A DNA stretch of 57,071 nucleotides from a virus. The position numbers and the translations under genes are program-made. The stretch spans positions 1 through 57,071 of the IMG/VR virus record IMGVR_UViG_3300027963_000090; one strand, 5' to 3'. Under the pieces are notes generated by a model. That model was not told the origin of the DNA, ran no database searches, and was given only the letters and a program-made list of their open reading frames with translations. Below are positions 20,701 through 26,988 of this stretch, piece after piece; the stretch's first letter is position 1, and every line of letters starts with the position of its first letter.

Positions 20701-23700
20701 GTGTGAATAGATTGGATGAATCTTCCAATGTTGTGCCATCAGGGTCAGTTTATATCTATGAAAATTTCAATGACACTTTTGTATATGCTGAAACTTTTGA
20801 ATATGCCAACCAAATACTGGCAGACTTTGGAAGAGACATTTTAATCTCCAACAATCATGTGTATGTGTCATTGCCAAACTTTGATAACAATGAAGGACGC
20901 AATGGATTAGTGGTTGATTTTAGAAAAAATAGCAACACCAGCAGCTGGTTGGCACACAAATCTCCAGTGGACACTGTGGATTTGGAAAAAATCAAAGGCA
21001 TATTCCTTTACAACACAAAAATTAATGAATTACTGAATAGATTGGATTATATAGATCCTATTCAAGGAAAAATTGCTGGGTTAGCTGAACAAGAATTGTA
21101 TTACAAAACTTATTATGATCCTGCTGTTTACACTTTGGGCACTGCCGGAGTTAGTGTGGATGTCAACAACAGTTGGAGCAAAGATCAAGTGGGTAGACTA
21201 TGGTGGGATTTAAGCACTGTGAAATTTTATGATCCTTATCAAGTTAATATTATCTATACCACCAACTATTGGAATAAAATTTTCCCAGGTTCTTCCATAG
21301 ATGTATATGAATGGGTTGAATCCAAATACACTCCATCTCAATGGAATAAACTGGCTGACACCAAAGAAGGCACTGCTGTGGGTATTAGCGGAACAACCAA
21401 ATATGGAAACACAGTGTATGTGAGCCGACAATTGTATGATTCTACATCTGAAAGTTTCAGCACAAGATATTATTACTGGGTAAAAAATAAAAAAGTTTTA
21501 CCAAATATAGAATTTAGAAAATTAAGTGCTTATGATGTGGCACAATTGATTGAAGACCCTAAAAAACAATCTTATAAATTTGTGGCATTACTGTCAAATA
21601 ATAAATTTTCTTTGTATAACTGCAACAATTTAATGCAGAATGAAGATGTTGCTATTAATTTCCGTTACTGGACTATTGACAATCAAAACATTAATATTCA
21701 CAATGAATATCAATTGATCAGTGAAGGTGTATCTTACAGTCGACCTAAAAAAGAAATTGAATCAGTATGGTTTAACAGTTTGATTGGCTATGATGAAAAC
21801 TTTAAATCAGTGCCAGATGTTAATTTGAGTGTGAAATATCGTTATGGTACATTGAGAAAACCTCGTCAAAGTTGGTTTGTTAATAAAACTGAAGCTCTTA
21901 AACAAGTGGTTGAAAGAATCAATGATGTTCTATTGAAAAATCAAATTGTATCCAACTGTGATTTGACAAGATTAACAGAATCTGAAAAAATTCCAAGCAC
22001 GGTTACTAGATTGTATGATTCAACCAAAGATACACTGTCTGAATTGCAATTCATAAACACCAATAAAATTGATCAAGCAGAATTAAGACCGATCATTCAA
22101 AATGGAAAAATAGTGGATGTGACTATTATTAATCCAGGATATGGATACAATGTTGTGCCCACTTATGAAATAGTAGACACTGTGGGATCTCAAGCAAAAT
22201 TAACATTGACCATTGATGCTTTGGGCAAAATAAACAGTGTTACAGTGAATCAAGAAGGATCTAGTTACACAAATAACACAAGAATAGTTGTGAGAAAATA
22301 CAGTGTGCTGGTTAATTCAGATTTAGAAGTGAACAACAAATGGGCTATTCACAGTTGGAATGAAGATGTTCAACAGTGGCAAAGAGTATTATCACAACGT
22401 TATGATGTGAATCAATATTGGAATTATATGGATTGGTATGCTGACGGATACAATCAGTTCACTGAAATAGATCACACTGTGTCAGCCAGTTATCAACTTC
22501 AATTGATAGATGATGTTGTGGGTGATGTGGTGAAAATTGAAAACATTGGCACTGGTGGATGGTTATTGTTGGAAAAAATTGACAATCAAGACAACGTAGA
22601 CTACACAATTAATTACAAAACCATAGGTAGACAGAATGGAACCATTCAATTCTCTAGCAATTTGTATGACACCAGCACATCCACAGTAGGATACAACAGC
22701 ACCAGTTTTGACGTGATAGTGTATGACAATCAACCAGTGATAGAAACTAGAACCATTTTAGAAACTGTAAGAGATTATGTTTTTATAGATGAGTTAGCAA
22801 TTGAATACAATAAATTATTTTTCTCAAGTTTGAGATATGTGTTCAATGAACAATTGTTTGTGGATTGGGCATTCAAAACCAGTTTTGTTAAAGCCACTCA
22901 CAATGTGGGAGAATTAACACAAAAAACAGTTTACAAAAATGACAACTTGTCCAATTATCAAGATTATATCAATGAAGTAAAACCTTACAAAACCAAAGTG
23001 AGAGAATACATCAGTGCTTATGAATCCACAGATCAATCTCAAACATTGACCACAGACTTTGATCTACCAGCCACTTATGATTCGACTACCAATCAAATTA
23101 TCGTGAGCACAGCAAAAATGATCAACAATCAAATTGTTGATTCTAATCTCACTGAAAATTATCCCAACAAACACTGGTTGGACAATGTGGGATTCAAAGT
23201 TACCGCTATCAAAATAGCACAAGTGGGCAGTGGATATTTGGGAACTCCCGCCATCACAATTACAGGTGGGGGTGGCACAGGAGCCACAGCCAAAGCATTT
23301 GTGTCCAACGGCCGATTAACACACATTCAAGTGACCAATTCAGGGTCTGGTTATCTATCAGCACCCACAGTGAATATATTGGGATCTTTGTCCACCACGG
23401 GAGTGGCTGGCAAAGCAGTGGCCATATTGGGAGATTCTTTGGTCAAATCCACTCACATAAGAGTTAAATTTGATAGAACCACAGGAGTATTGCTGATAAC
23501 CAATCTGAGTAGAACAGAAACATTCACCAGCAACGGATCTCAAATCAAATATCCTTTGAAATGGCCAATCAATTTGAAATCCAACAAAGTGAGAGTGATT
23601 GTGAATCAACGCCCTGCATTGTTTAGTGAATACACATACAACAATGAACAAGACAGCACTAAATCATATGTGAGAAGCAAAGGATATATTCAATTTGTGG

Positions 23701-26345
23701 ATCCTCCAGTGAGCGGATACAGCATTGAAATTCAATATGAGATTGACAGTAATGTGTTGCAAACTCAAGATAGAGTTAATTTATTGTATGAACCTACCAC
23801 AGGACAACTGGGCAATGATCTGGCACAATTGATTGATGGCATAGATTACGGTGGAGTGGAAGTACGCAGTTTTGAATTTGGTGGTGGTGGTGGATTTGAT
23901 GATGCTCCTTATTATACAGGAGTTTGGGATTCATATGACACTACCTATGATGATGAAGTGTTTAGATTGGATGGCAGCACCAACATATTCAATTTGAGTC
24001 AACCATTGGTGGATGGTGTCACATACAACATTTATAAAAATGGAGTAAGGATTGATGATCCTAACTACGGCACAGCAGAACCAGTGACCAATCCCAATGC
24101 TTTGATGCAAACCATTCAGGGAGATGGATCTACCACAGTGATACACATAGATGAATCACTGATTCCCACAGTGAATGGTGACATCATTGTGATAAGAAAA
24201 TCCACCAGTGATGGTAGTTTCTTGCCAGACCCAGATGCCTATGACACATTATTGTCGGGCGGTGATTTGGCTTACAGCACGGCCACAGGAATTTTAGCAC
24301 AAGACATCATCGTGGATGGTGATGGGTTTGTGACTCCTACCACCAGCAAAGGTCCAGAAGAATTGGTGCCAGGACAAGTGTTGGACACTTTGGATATCCA
24401 AGTGTATGACAGATCAGGCGAAACAGGCAGCAGAATTTACAGTTACAATCATATTGCTGATGGAACCAACAATACATTCAATATTCAATCATTGCCACAG
24501 AGTCAAGATGCTGTGTTTGTGAAAGTGAATAATGTTATTTTAAACAATGATCAATATTCAACTGATTTTGAAAACAAAACAGTGATTTTAAATTCGACTC
24601 CTGCTGTGGGTTCCACAGTAAACATTGTGACCATGAGCATGAATGGAGAAAAAGTTGTTGACATTGACACATTCACTGGTGATGGTAGCACATTTATTTT
24701 TGTTACCAGAGCAGAATTTAACAACGATTACACCACTTATGTGCGTGTGAATGGTGAACCAGCAGCGTATGTGGTGGAAGAAACAGACAGTGGTTATCAA
24801 ACGGCCAATAGAATTTTAATAAGATTTGGAGCACCGCCAGCAGCTGGCAGTGTGATCAGTTATGTGGTGTATGCTAGTTCTAGCAAAACATTCAGTGAAG
24901 TTACCTATGATGATTTTGTGGGTGATGGCACAACTCGAGTTTTCACATTGAATCAATCTCCATTCAATCAAGAACCTTTGACACAAAACGTGATTGTGAA
25001 AGTGGACAACACCATATTAAATGCTGGATACAACGAATCATTTGTGGTGAGCACTGCTCGTGAATATGAATTAAACAATTGGCAGCAGCCCACAGGATCA
25101 GTGTTGAGAACCAACGTGAGAGCATTCTTGAATGGTGTGGAATTGGGAACCAATGATTACACTTGGAGTTCCAGCAACACCAGCATAACATTGAGAGGTA
25201 ATGTGGGAGTCGCAGGCGACATATTAAAAGTTTACGTGGTCAATGATGGAGAATACATAGTGGTCAACAACATTGTGACATTGGACATTGCCCCAGCAAA
25301 CAATGCTGAAATTAAAGTATGGCAATTCAGTAATCATGACATAACACAGATTGAAAGAATTAATTACGATATAGTGGCTAGAGAAAATATTGTGGTTGAT
25401 TCAGAAAATTATTTTGAATATAAAAATTTGACCAATGGATTGATTAGATTAAGACGCAGTGCTGAAGATGCTCAATATGTTTGGGTAATTGTGAATGGTC
25501 AATTGTTGTCACCCAGCATTGACTACAGAATTTCCAACAATCAACAGTATGTGAAAATTAATAGAACATTGCAACAGACGGATGTGGTGGACATTATTCA
25601 TTTTGCTGCGCCTAAATATGTGGCTAAATTTGGATTTAGACAGTTCAAAGACATGTTGAACAGAACACATTATAAACGTTTGGGCAATAATAACAAATAC
25701 TATTTGAGTCAAGAACTGCATTGGTACAGTCAAGCAATCTATTTGGAAAGCACTGAAGGATTGACAGAACCCAACATTAGTTTAAGTAAACCTGGTGTTG
25801 TGTTCGTTGATGGAGAACGTATTGAATACTTTATAAAAGCAAACAACAAACTGGAACAATTGAGAAGAGGCACACTGGGAACTGGAATCAAAGACACATA
25901 CTCAGCAGGTACAGAATTGTTTGATCAAAGTGCTTATCAAACAGTGCCTTACAAAGATGAGACTATCACTGAAACATTTGAAGGAGATGGCAGCACTGAA
26001 TCATTCACACTGCCTTTTGTACCAAATAATGTGAATGAATTTGAAGTGTTTGTGGGAGGACGCAGATTGAGAAAAAACAGCATACAATCTTACAGTGCTA
26101 CACTGGGTATGGATAGTCCTGAAGCAGACGTTACACTACCAGCAGAGTTCAGTGTGACGGGCACCACACCAATTTTAACACTATTAACTGCTCCTGCTGT
26201 AAATACTAAGGTAATTGTGGTGAAAAAAATAGGTAAATTATGGAACAGCATAGATATACCAGAAGAATCCACAATTCCATTGAGTCAAACCGAAAACGAA
26301 ATAGCAAGATTCTTGCGTGCAAAAGAAGTGAGTTTGCCGCAATAA
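11721..26345 (+). CDS. giant modular virion structural protein (4,874 residues), gp7/gp8 position in the baseplate cluster
   Basis: An exceptionally long structural protein downstream of gp6, where T4 has gp7 and gp8. The N-terminal ~150 residues (LLPRFFRTPTNKKFLYSTLD near 28-47, YSWNPHIDWDKFVNFREYYW near 133-152) are a conserved-looking head that I associate with large cyanophage/pelagiphage structural proteins. Further on I see four carbohydrate-binding-module-like segments (near 1438, 1694, 2178 and 2797). FG-GAP beta-propeller repeats lie between ~2090 and 3055 (separate entry), glycine-rich SGxGYxxxP repeats near 3834-3890 (plus a degenerate copy near 3460), and an array of GDGST repeats at 3930-4770 (separate entry). 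No transmembrane segment or protease motif was noticed. The frame is open throughout, with no frameshift. A baseplate-anchored role with surface-binding modules is inferred; the wedge equivalence is by position only. Confidence 0.8.
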   Translation: MAYNNDQEEFPLPVNNQTETERNSANLLPRFFRTPTNKKFLYSTLDQLLSPGTVEKISAFYGRKTAKAFTLDDNYIEEVTDDRQNYQLEPVVLSKDALGNVSFYKDYVDYVNQIKTLGGNTDNHSSLNAQEYYSWNPHIDWDKFVNFREYYWLPQGPETVTITGQQQQLQSTYTVRLADNLDNYAYVLTPDGQTQNATITLYKGITYKFDIDTAGMPFTIKTARTLDEDFLYNEGVDQQSIEKGTITFEVGINAPDTLYYVSKNDINAYGLIKIASIEENSIINVEKDIVGKKTFTLKNGTALSNGMKINFKGLVTPEKYATDEWYVEGVGEAIVLIKEQDLQVPNDIADENLEGFDAENFDKVTYEIDDPNRDIKDYIVIKRSSPDQNPWTRANKWIHKSVLQIVADYNGTTLDTDETQRAKRPIIEFESGLKLYKFGTQAKPYVDVVDTFTTDVFSDIEGATGYNVDGIDLVNGMRILITADTDVLVKNRIFTVKIINFGGDGDPTNKQISLVDTDDTQPMTGDVVLVDSGVENQGKMYYYDGTAWNVTQEKTKVNQSPLFDLFDENGISFSDGETYLSTNFLGNKLFSYRKGTGTVDTELGFALSYRNVNNVGDIVFDFNLLSESFTYQLQDQLVTQNTDVGYLKKYTDRTTNTTVTGWIKAQALSKQLVVRQYTGLEQVNRFAVDVYDQSGTLTDLKLKVYVNNVLKKETTDYTVVNSNNVSYVQLNSALSTTDSIVIKSHSSAVKNANGYYEMAINLESNPFNDNLNDFTFGEVSNHVGSIVEQLDNFVGFNPGTNNLRDLGQLSTYGTKFVQHSAPLNLAVYHVSQKEVNVVKAIKFAQKEYDKFKKTFLQTAENSNFDGSVREHMDHVMKLINEDKNSNMPFYFSDMVPHGAAKRNTFTVYDDSNKYFALSKAFSMSVLSTKAVQVYLNDEQLIHGIDYIFTTENFCYITKALTVNDTVEIFEYESTDGNFIPQTPTKLGLYPKFKPEKYLDNTLITPVNVIQGHDGSIIVAFNDYRDDLLLELENRIYNNIKIEFNKDLRNLYDFIPGVDRNTGYTLASINSSMSADFITWNSAVGTLDYTENYFYDIADSFTYNYAYMTAYNGSSLPGFWRAVYKQAYDTDRPHTHPWEMLGFTEHPIWWNTVYGPAPYTSDNLILWEDLQNGVIREPGKKLVYDSRYVRTNLLNHLPVDENGELLSPLDSGYAGNYTVSLSNSAFKFGDHAPVENAWRRSSNYPFALLKSMILNRTAHTVAVNFDASRVVRSVTDEIIYSTTKKRISLKDLVFPNSRADENYVLTSGLVNYISNYIKTDVLNNYANYQDSLKNLTQNLGFKVKGFTEKEKFKLLLDSRSPLNQSNVFIPDENYDIYLNTSSPIDVLVYSGVIVEKLPSGFSIKGYDQFDPIFKYFAPIKLQNDPVKRVGGVSKSYVQWTSNHVYTAGQIVQYQNKFYIVDRDHLSASKFDSTKYTKLVDLPIEGGVTATFSRQFENKISTLNYGTVLRTQQEVVDFLLGYSKYLESKGFIFENFNQDINVVENWSLSAQEFMFWTTQNWKAGAVLSLSPAANKLKLQTNYSVADNIFDNFYDYAVLRADGIKLNREKISVVRQGNNFSMSVKNTSDGIYFVKIPLVQKEHVVVIDNVTVFNDVIYDLAPGYRQDRIKVIGYVASNWDGSLNVPGFVFDEVKIKQWQPYTDYDMSDVVKYKQFYYSANSFITGDSTFMFDEWSKLSEKPLSSLKPNFEYKTNQFGDFYDLDTDNFDVEQQKLAQHLIGYQKREYLQNIINDDVSQYKFYQGFLQDKGTKNALEKLFNSLASANKDSIEFYEEWAVRTGQYGAATGFNEVEYLLSEKKFKLNPQPIELTDSISFESPNFVYKIKSNETYLAPEDYDHAPFPTKYFDESYVKTAGFVDPNDVNFTVKNYENILALDTAELAYNQYVWVGFEKQSWNVYKHKQLSDQVSSVSESNNQVIVELVSNTSNIQVNETISVTLNGTVQLFKVKTVAGTTITCYKNGTTNLGNNGTLGRFISMKLTTLSEINQKIIDNGKSVGELLWIENDSNDRWVTLKNVPVWQTHQEIVNPADDSSGDFSRSIAVNLTNTTLAVADLNNAVYIYKRASNSNQYTLSQKIDAPTGLWTGNGDFGASMDISADGKYLIVGAPAASNLKTNYVGDYVESSSYDINNVVRHSEQLWRVVNPILGEDPSVDFTTFDSAAFVYDAEYNLPDNLYPDIKIFLRGDYVFPAVTTNHMLIRASANQYRGSAVGDKLQLIWNDLTTQYPTGNDPFDGNAPGIDKTFIDSNHVIQHKVDEILNIDLTIIAVTVGDVVETNTAEGTVCYVRKEGTRSLIYLSNMNGKFDDSGSLTVGILTVGDYNRVIAEDYDSLGGWWYINLGFTLTSTELSDSKKSLVIQDIIKAAESRTVKNYYNILDTQATQAIVSPTAPTAASEISILSYYKQFSIAGQPVVSGVQNDNRYLIRTPKTLSNQFTMPYVSDSKKTGVWLNTIRTGDPLDRYDISDISQDLTFEEINSFGTGDSSFPTKKINDIWNGWIQVLAQADGLGTFYVPQLGNTIEDSVTGSQAEVAYVKTIGFNTLQIYIKNKTGDFSLGSTLGDTADIILKGIPDRTVGVSRRSELENSVTGSLFVFEAASLLEPQNNTSTYNYVNGLEYWFWDEDKQDGVARSASIPSEENRDYVQVFNIPVGSGAASAYTNEGAFLVYERAVNGTYSLYSAYSTPDTTTDAKLGTKIKITQNGNETTAFVSDEFGGSGRIYFIKNNSSQKWHLGVDPQYTGTFDALQRYYTDDLVIYNEQVYKSTTNQGPSAFDPDFWILQTNDVEYLGHVPNDSGITLDGDSSLDLINISKFATDFDVSSSGGVLVASVNYTSPNRNKVVIYKLYDGRYQYRQTISPPDVSEDNTEYAVSVAVSSDGKFIAVGSPAADTDYSDMGVVYVYQLVNGSYVLSQTLSSPQPQTNEQFGKNLDFDGNTLVVSSVNRLDESSNVVPSGSVYIYENFNDTFVYAETFEYANQILADFGRDILISNNHVYVSLPNFDNNEGRNGLVVDFRKNSNTSSWLAHKSPVDTVDLEKIKGIFLYNTKINELLNRLDYIDPIQGKIAGLAEQELYYKTYYDPAVYTLGTAGVSVDVNNSWSKDQVGRLWWDLSTVKFYDPYQVNIIYTTNYWNKIFPGSSIDVYEWVESKYTPSQWNKLADTKEGTAVGISGTTKYGNTVYVSRQLYDSTSESFSTRYYYWVKNKKVLPNIEFRKLSAYDVAQLIEDPKKQSYKFVALLSNNKFSLYNCNNLMQNEDVAINFRYWTIDNQNINIHNEYQLISEGVSYSRPKKEIESVWFNSLIGYDENFKSVPDVNLSVKYRYGTLRKPRQSWFVNKTEALKQVVERINDVLLKNQIVSNCDLTRLTESEKIPSTVTRLYDSTKDTLSELQFINTNKIDQAELRPIIQNGKIVDVTIINPGYGYNVVPTYEIVDTVGSQAKLTLTIDALGKINSVTVNQEGSSYTNNTRIVVRKYSVLVNSDLEVNNKWAIHSWNEDVQQWQRVLSQRYDVNQYWNYMDWYADGYNQFTEIDHTVSASYQLQLIDDVVGDVVKIENIGTGGWLLLEKIDNQDNVDYTINYKTIGRQNGTIQFSSNLYDTSTSTVGYNSTSFDVIVYDNQPVIETRTILETVRDYVFIDELAIEYNKLFFSSLRYVFNEQLFVDWAFKTSFVKATHNVGELTQKTVYKNDNLSNYQDYINEVKPYKTKVREYISAYESTDQSQTLTTDFDLPATYDSTTNQIIVSTAKMINNQIVDSNLTENYPNKHWLDNVGFKVTAIKIAQVGSGYLGTPAITITGGGGTGATAKAFVSNGRLTHIQVTNSGSGYLSAPTVNILGSLSTTGVAGKAVAILGDSLVKSTHIRVKFDRTTGVLLITNLSRTETFTSNGSQIKYPLKWPINLKSNKVRVIVNQRPALFSEYTYNNEQDSTKSYVRSKGYIQFVDPPVSGYSIEIQYEIDSNVLQTQDRVNLLYEPTTGQLGNDLAQLIDGIDYGGVEVRSFEFGGGGGFDDAPYYTGVWDSYDTTYDDEVFRLDGSTNIFNLSQPLVDGVTYNIYKNGVRIDDPNYGTAEPVTNPNALMQTIQGDGSTTVIHIDESLIPTVNGDIIVIRKSTSDGSFLPDPDAYDTLLSGGDLAYSTATGILAQDIIVDGDGFVTPTTSKGPEELVPGQVLDTLDIQVYDRSGETGSRIYSYNHIADGTNNTFNIQSLPQSQDAVFVKVNNVILNNDQYSTDFENKTVILNSTPAVGSTVNIVTMSMNGEKVVDIDTFTGDGSTFIFVTRAEFNNDYTTYVRVNGEPAAYVVEETDSGYQTANRILIRFGAPPAAGSVISYVVYASSSKTFSEVTYDDFVGDGTTRVFTLNQSPFNQEPLTQNVIVKVDNTILNAGYNESFVVSTAREYELNNWQQPTGSVLRTNVRAFLNGVELGTNDYTWSSSNTSITLRGNVGVAGDILKVYVVNDGEYIVVNNIVTLDIAPANNAEIKVWQFSNHDITQIERINYDIVARENIVVDSENYFEYKNLTNGLIRLRRSAEDAQYVWVIVNGQLLSPSIDYRISNNQQYVKINRTLQQTDVVDIIHFAAPKYVAKFGFRQFKDMLNRTHYKRLGNNNKYYLSQELHWYSQAIYLESTEGLTEPNISLSKPGVVFVDGERIEYFIKANNKLEQLRRGTLGTGIKDTYSAGTELFDQSAYQTVPYKDETITETFEGDGSTESFTLPFVPNNVNEFEVFVGGRRLRKNSIQSYSATLGMDSPEADVTLPAEFSVTGTTPILTLLTAPAVNTKVIVVKKIGKLWNSIDIPEESTIPLSQTENEIARFLRAKEVSLPQ
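17988..20880 (+). repeat. FG-GAP-type beta-propeller repeats inside the giant structural protein
   Basis: Repeats of the form F-G-x-S-(hydrophobic)-x-x-(S/D)-x-D-G-x-x-(hydrophobic)-x-V-G-(A/S)-P ending in a YVYxxxNGxYxxSQ-like strand. Starts are near protein residues 2090, 2144, 2864, 2920, 2976 and 3032, with a weaker one near 2747. Clear examples are GDFGASMDISADGKYLIVGA (2144) and AVSVAVSSDGKFIAVGSP (about 2925). Spacing within each group is 54-56 residues, but the second and third clear repeats are ~720 residues apart, so the propeller appears split by a large insert. Integrin-like propellers of this kind often bind glycans or proteins. Confidence 0.7.
23514..26090 (+). repeat. GDGST-type beta-module array near the C-terminus of the giant structural protein
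   Basis: Seven copies of a short motif, (T/F)-F-x-G-D-G-S/T-T-x-x-F-x-L followed by a strand such as VxVNGxxL. They lie near protein residues 3932 (degenerate), 4077, 4130, 4242 (degenerate), 4315, 4397 and 4751. Examples are DTFTGDGSTFIFVT, DDFVGDGTTRVFTL and ETFEGDGSTESFTL. They are diverged at DNA level, so this is an old tandem expansion. I read them as a string of small beta-sandwich modules forming a fibre-like distal part. Confidence 0.7.
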
Positions 26346-26348
26346 ATA
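26342..26348 (+). promoter_or_regulatory. T4-type late promoter overlapping the stop codon of the giant protein
   Basis: ATAAATA begins one base before the TAA stop (26343-26345). Predicted +1 is near 26354, with a 14-base leader carrying AAAAGGA before the ATG at 26368. Confidence 0.68.
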
Positions 26349-26367
26349 CACATGACAAAAGGATACT

Positions 26368-26982
26368 ATGATAGATAAACTTAAAGAACACAACGGAACA
26401 CTAATCCAAGGACACATCAAAATACACGACCCTAAAACGGGCGAAATATTCGTCAACAAACGCAATGCCATACACTACGAAAATATGAGCATAGCAATGG
26501 CAGAAAGTTTGGCCAATGAAGGTCAAGGATTTATCAATTCCATGGTGTTTGGAACTGGTGGAACTTATATTGATCCCACTGGCATAGTGACTTATCTAAC
26601 TCCTAATTCCACAGGAACCAATGCCACTTTATACAATCAAACATTCAGCAAAGTGGTGGATGACAGATCAGTCAGCAACACAGATCCAGTGAGAAACAAA
26701 ATTGAAACACGTCACGTGAACGGAACCAATTACACAGATATTTTAGTCACATGTTTATTGGACTATGGTGAGCCCAGCGGTCAAGATGCAGTAGATGCTG
26801 CTTCAAACACAGAAAATTTATATGTGTTTGACGAGTTAGGATTACAAAGTTATTCCAGTTCAGGCACAGGAAGATTATTAACACATGTAATTTTTCACCC
26901 TGTACAAAAAAGTTTAAACAGATTAATACAAATAGATTACACAGTTAGAATACAAAGTCTGTCAGGTTTTAACGAGGTATAA
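26368..26982 (+). CDS. conserved virion structural protein, baseplate/fibre-associated (function unknown)
   Basis: A 204-residue protein between the giant structural protein and the fibre genes. I recognise it as a family present in T4-like marine phages at this position, with segments GHIKIHDPKTGEIFVNKRNA (about 15-34) and IHYENMSIAMAESLAN (35-50). It also has a DYGEPSGQDAVDAA stretch (about 132-145) and a VFDELGL near 153-159. It has no T4 name that I can defend. It is beta-rich with one amphipathic helix (about 38-52). Possible roles are a fibre-attachment or wedge-peripheral protein. The start is fixed by AAAAGGA five bases upstream and by its own late promoter, which suggests it needs a higher dose than the giant protein before it. 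Confidence 0.6.
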   Translation: MIDKLKEHNGTLIQGHIKIHDPKTGEIFVNKRNAIHYENMSIAMAESLANEGQGFINSMVFGTGGTYIDPTGIVTYLTPNSTGTNATLYNQTFSKVVDDRSVSNTDPVRNKIETRHVNGTNYTDILVTCLLDYGEPSGQDAVDAASNTENLYVFDELGLQSYSSSGTGRLLTHVIFHPVQKSLNRLIQIDYTVRIQSLSGFNEV

Positions 26983-26988
26983 TAAAAA

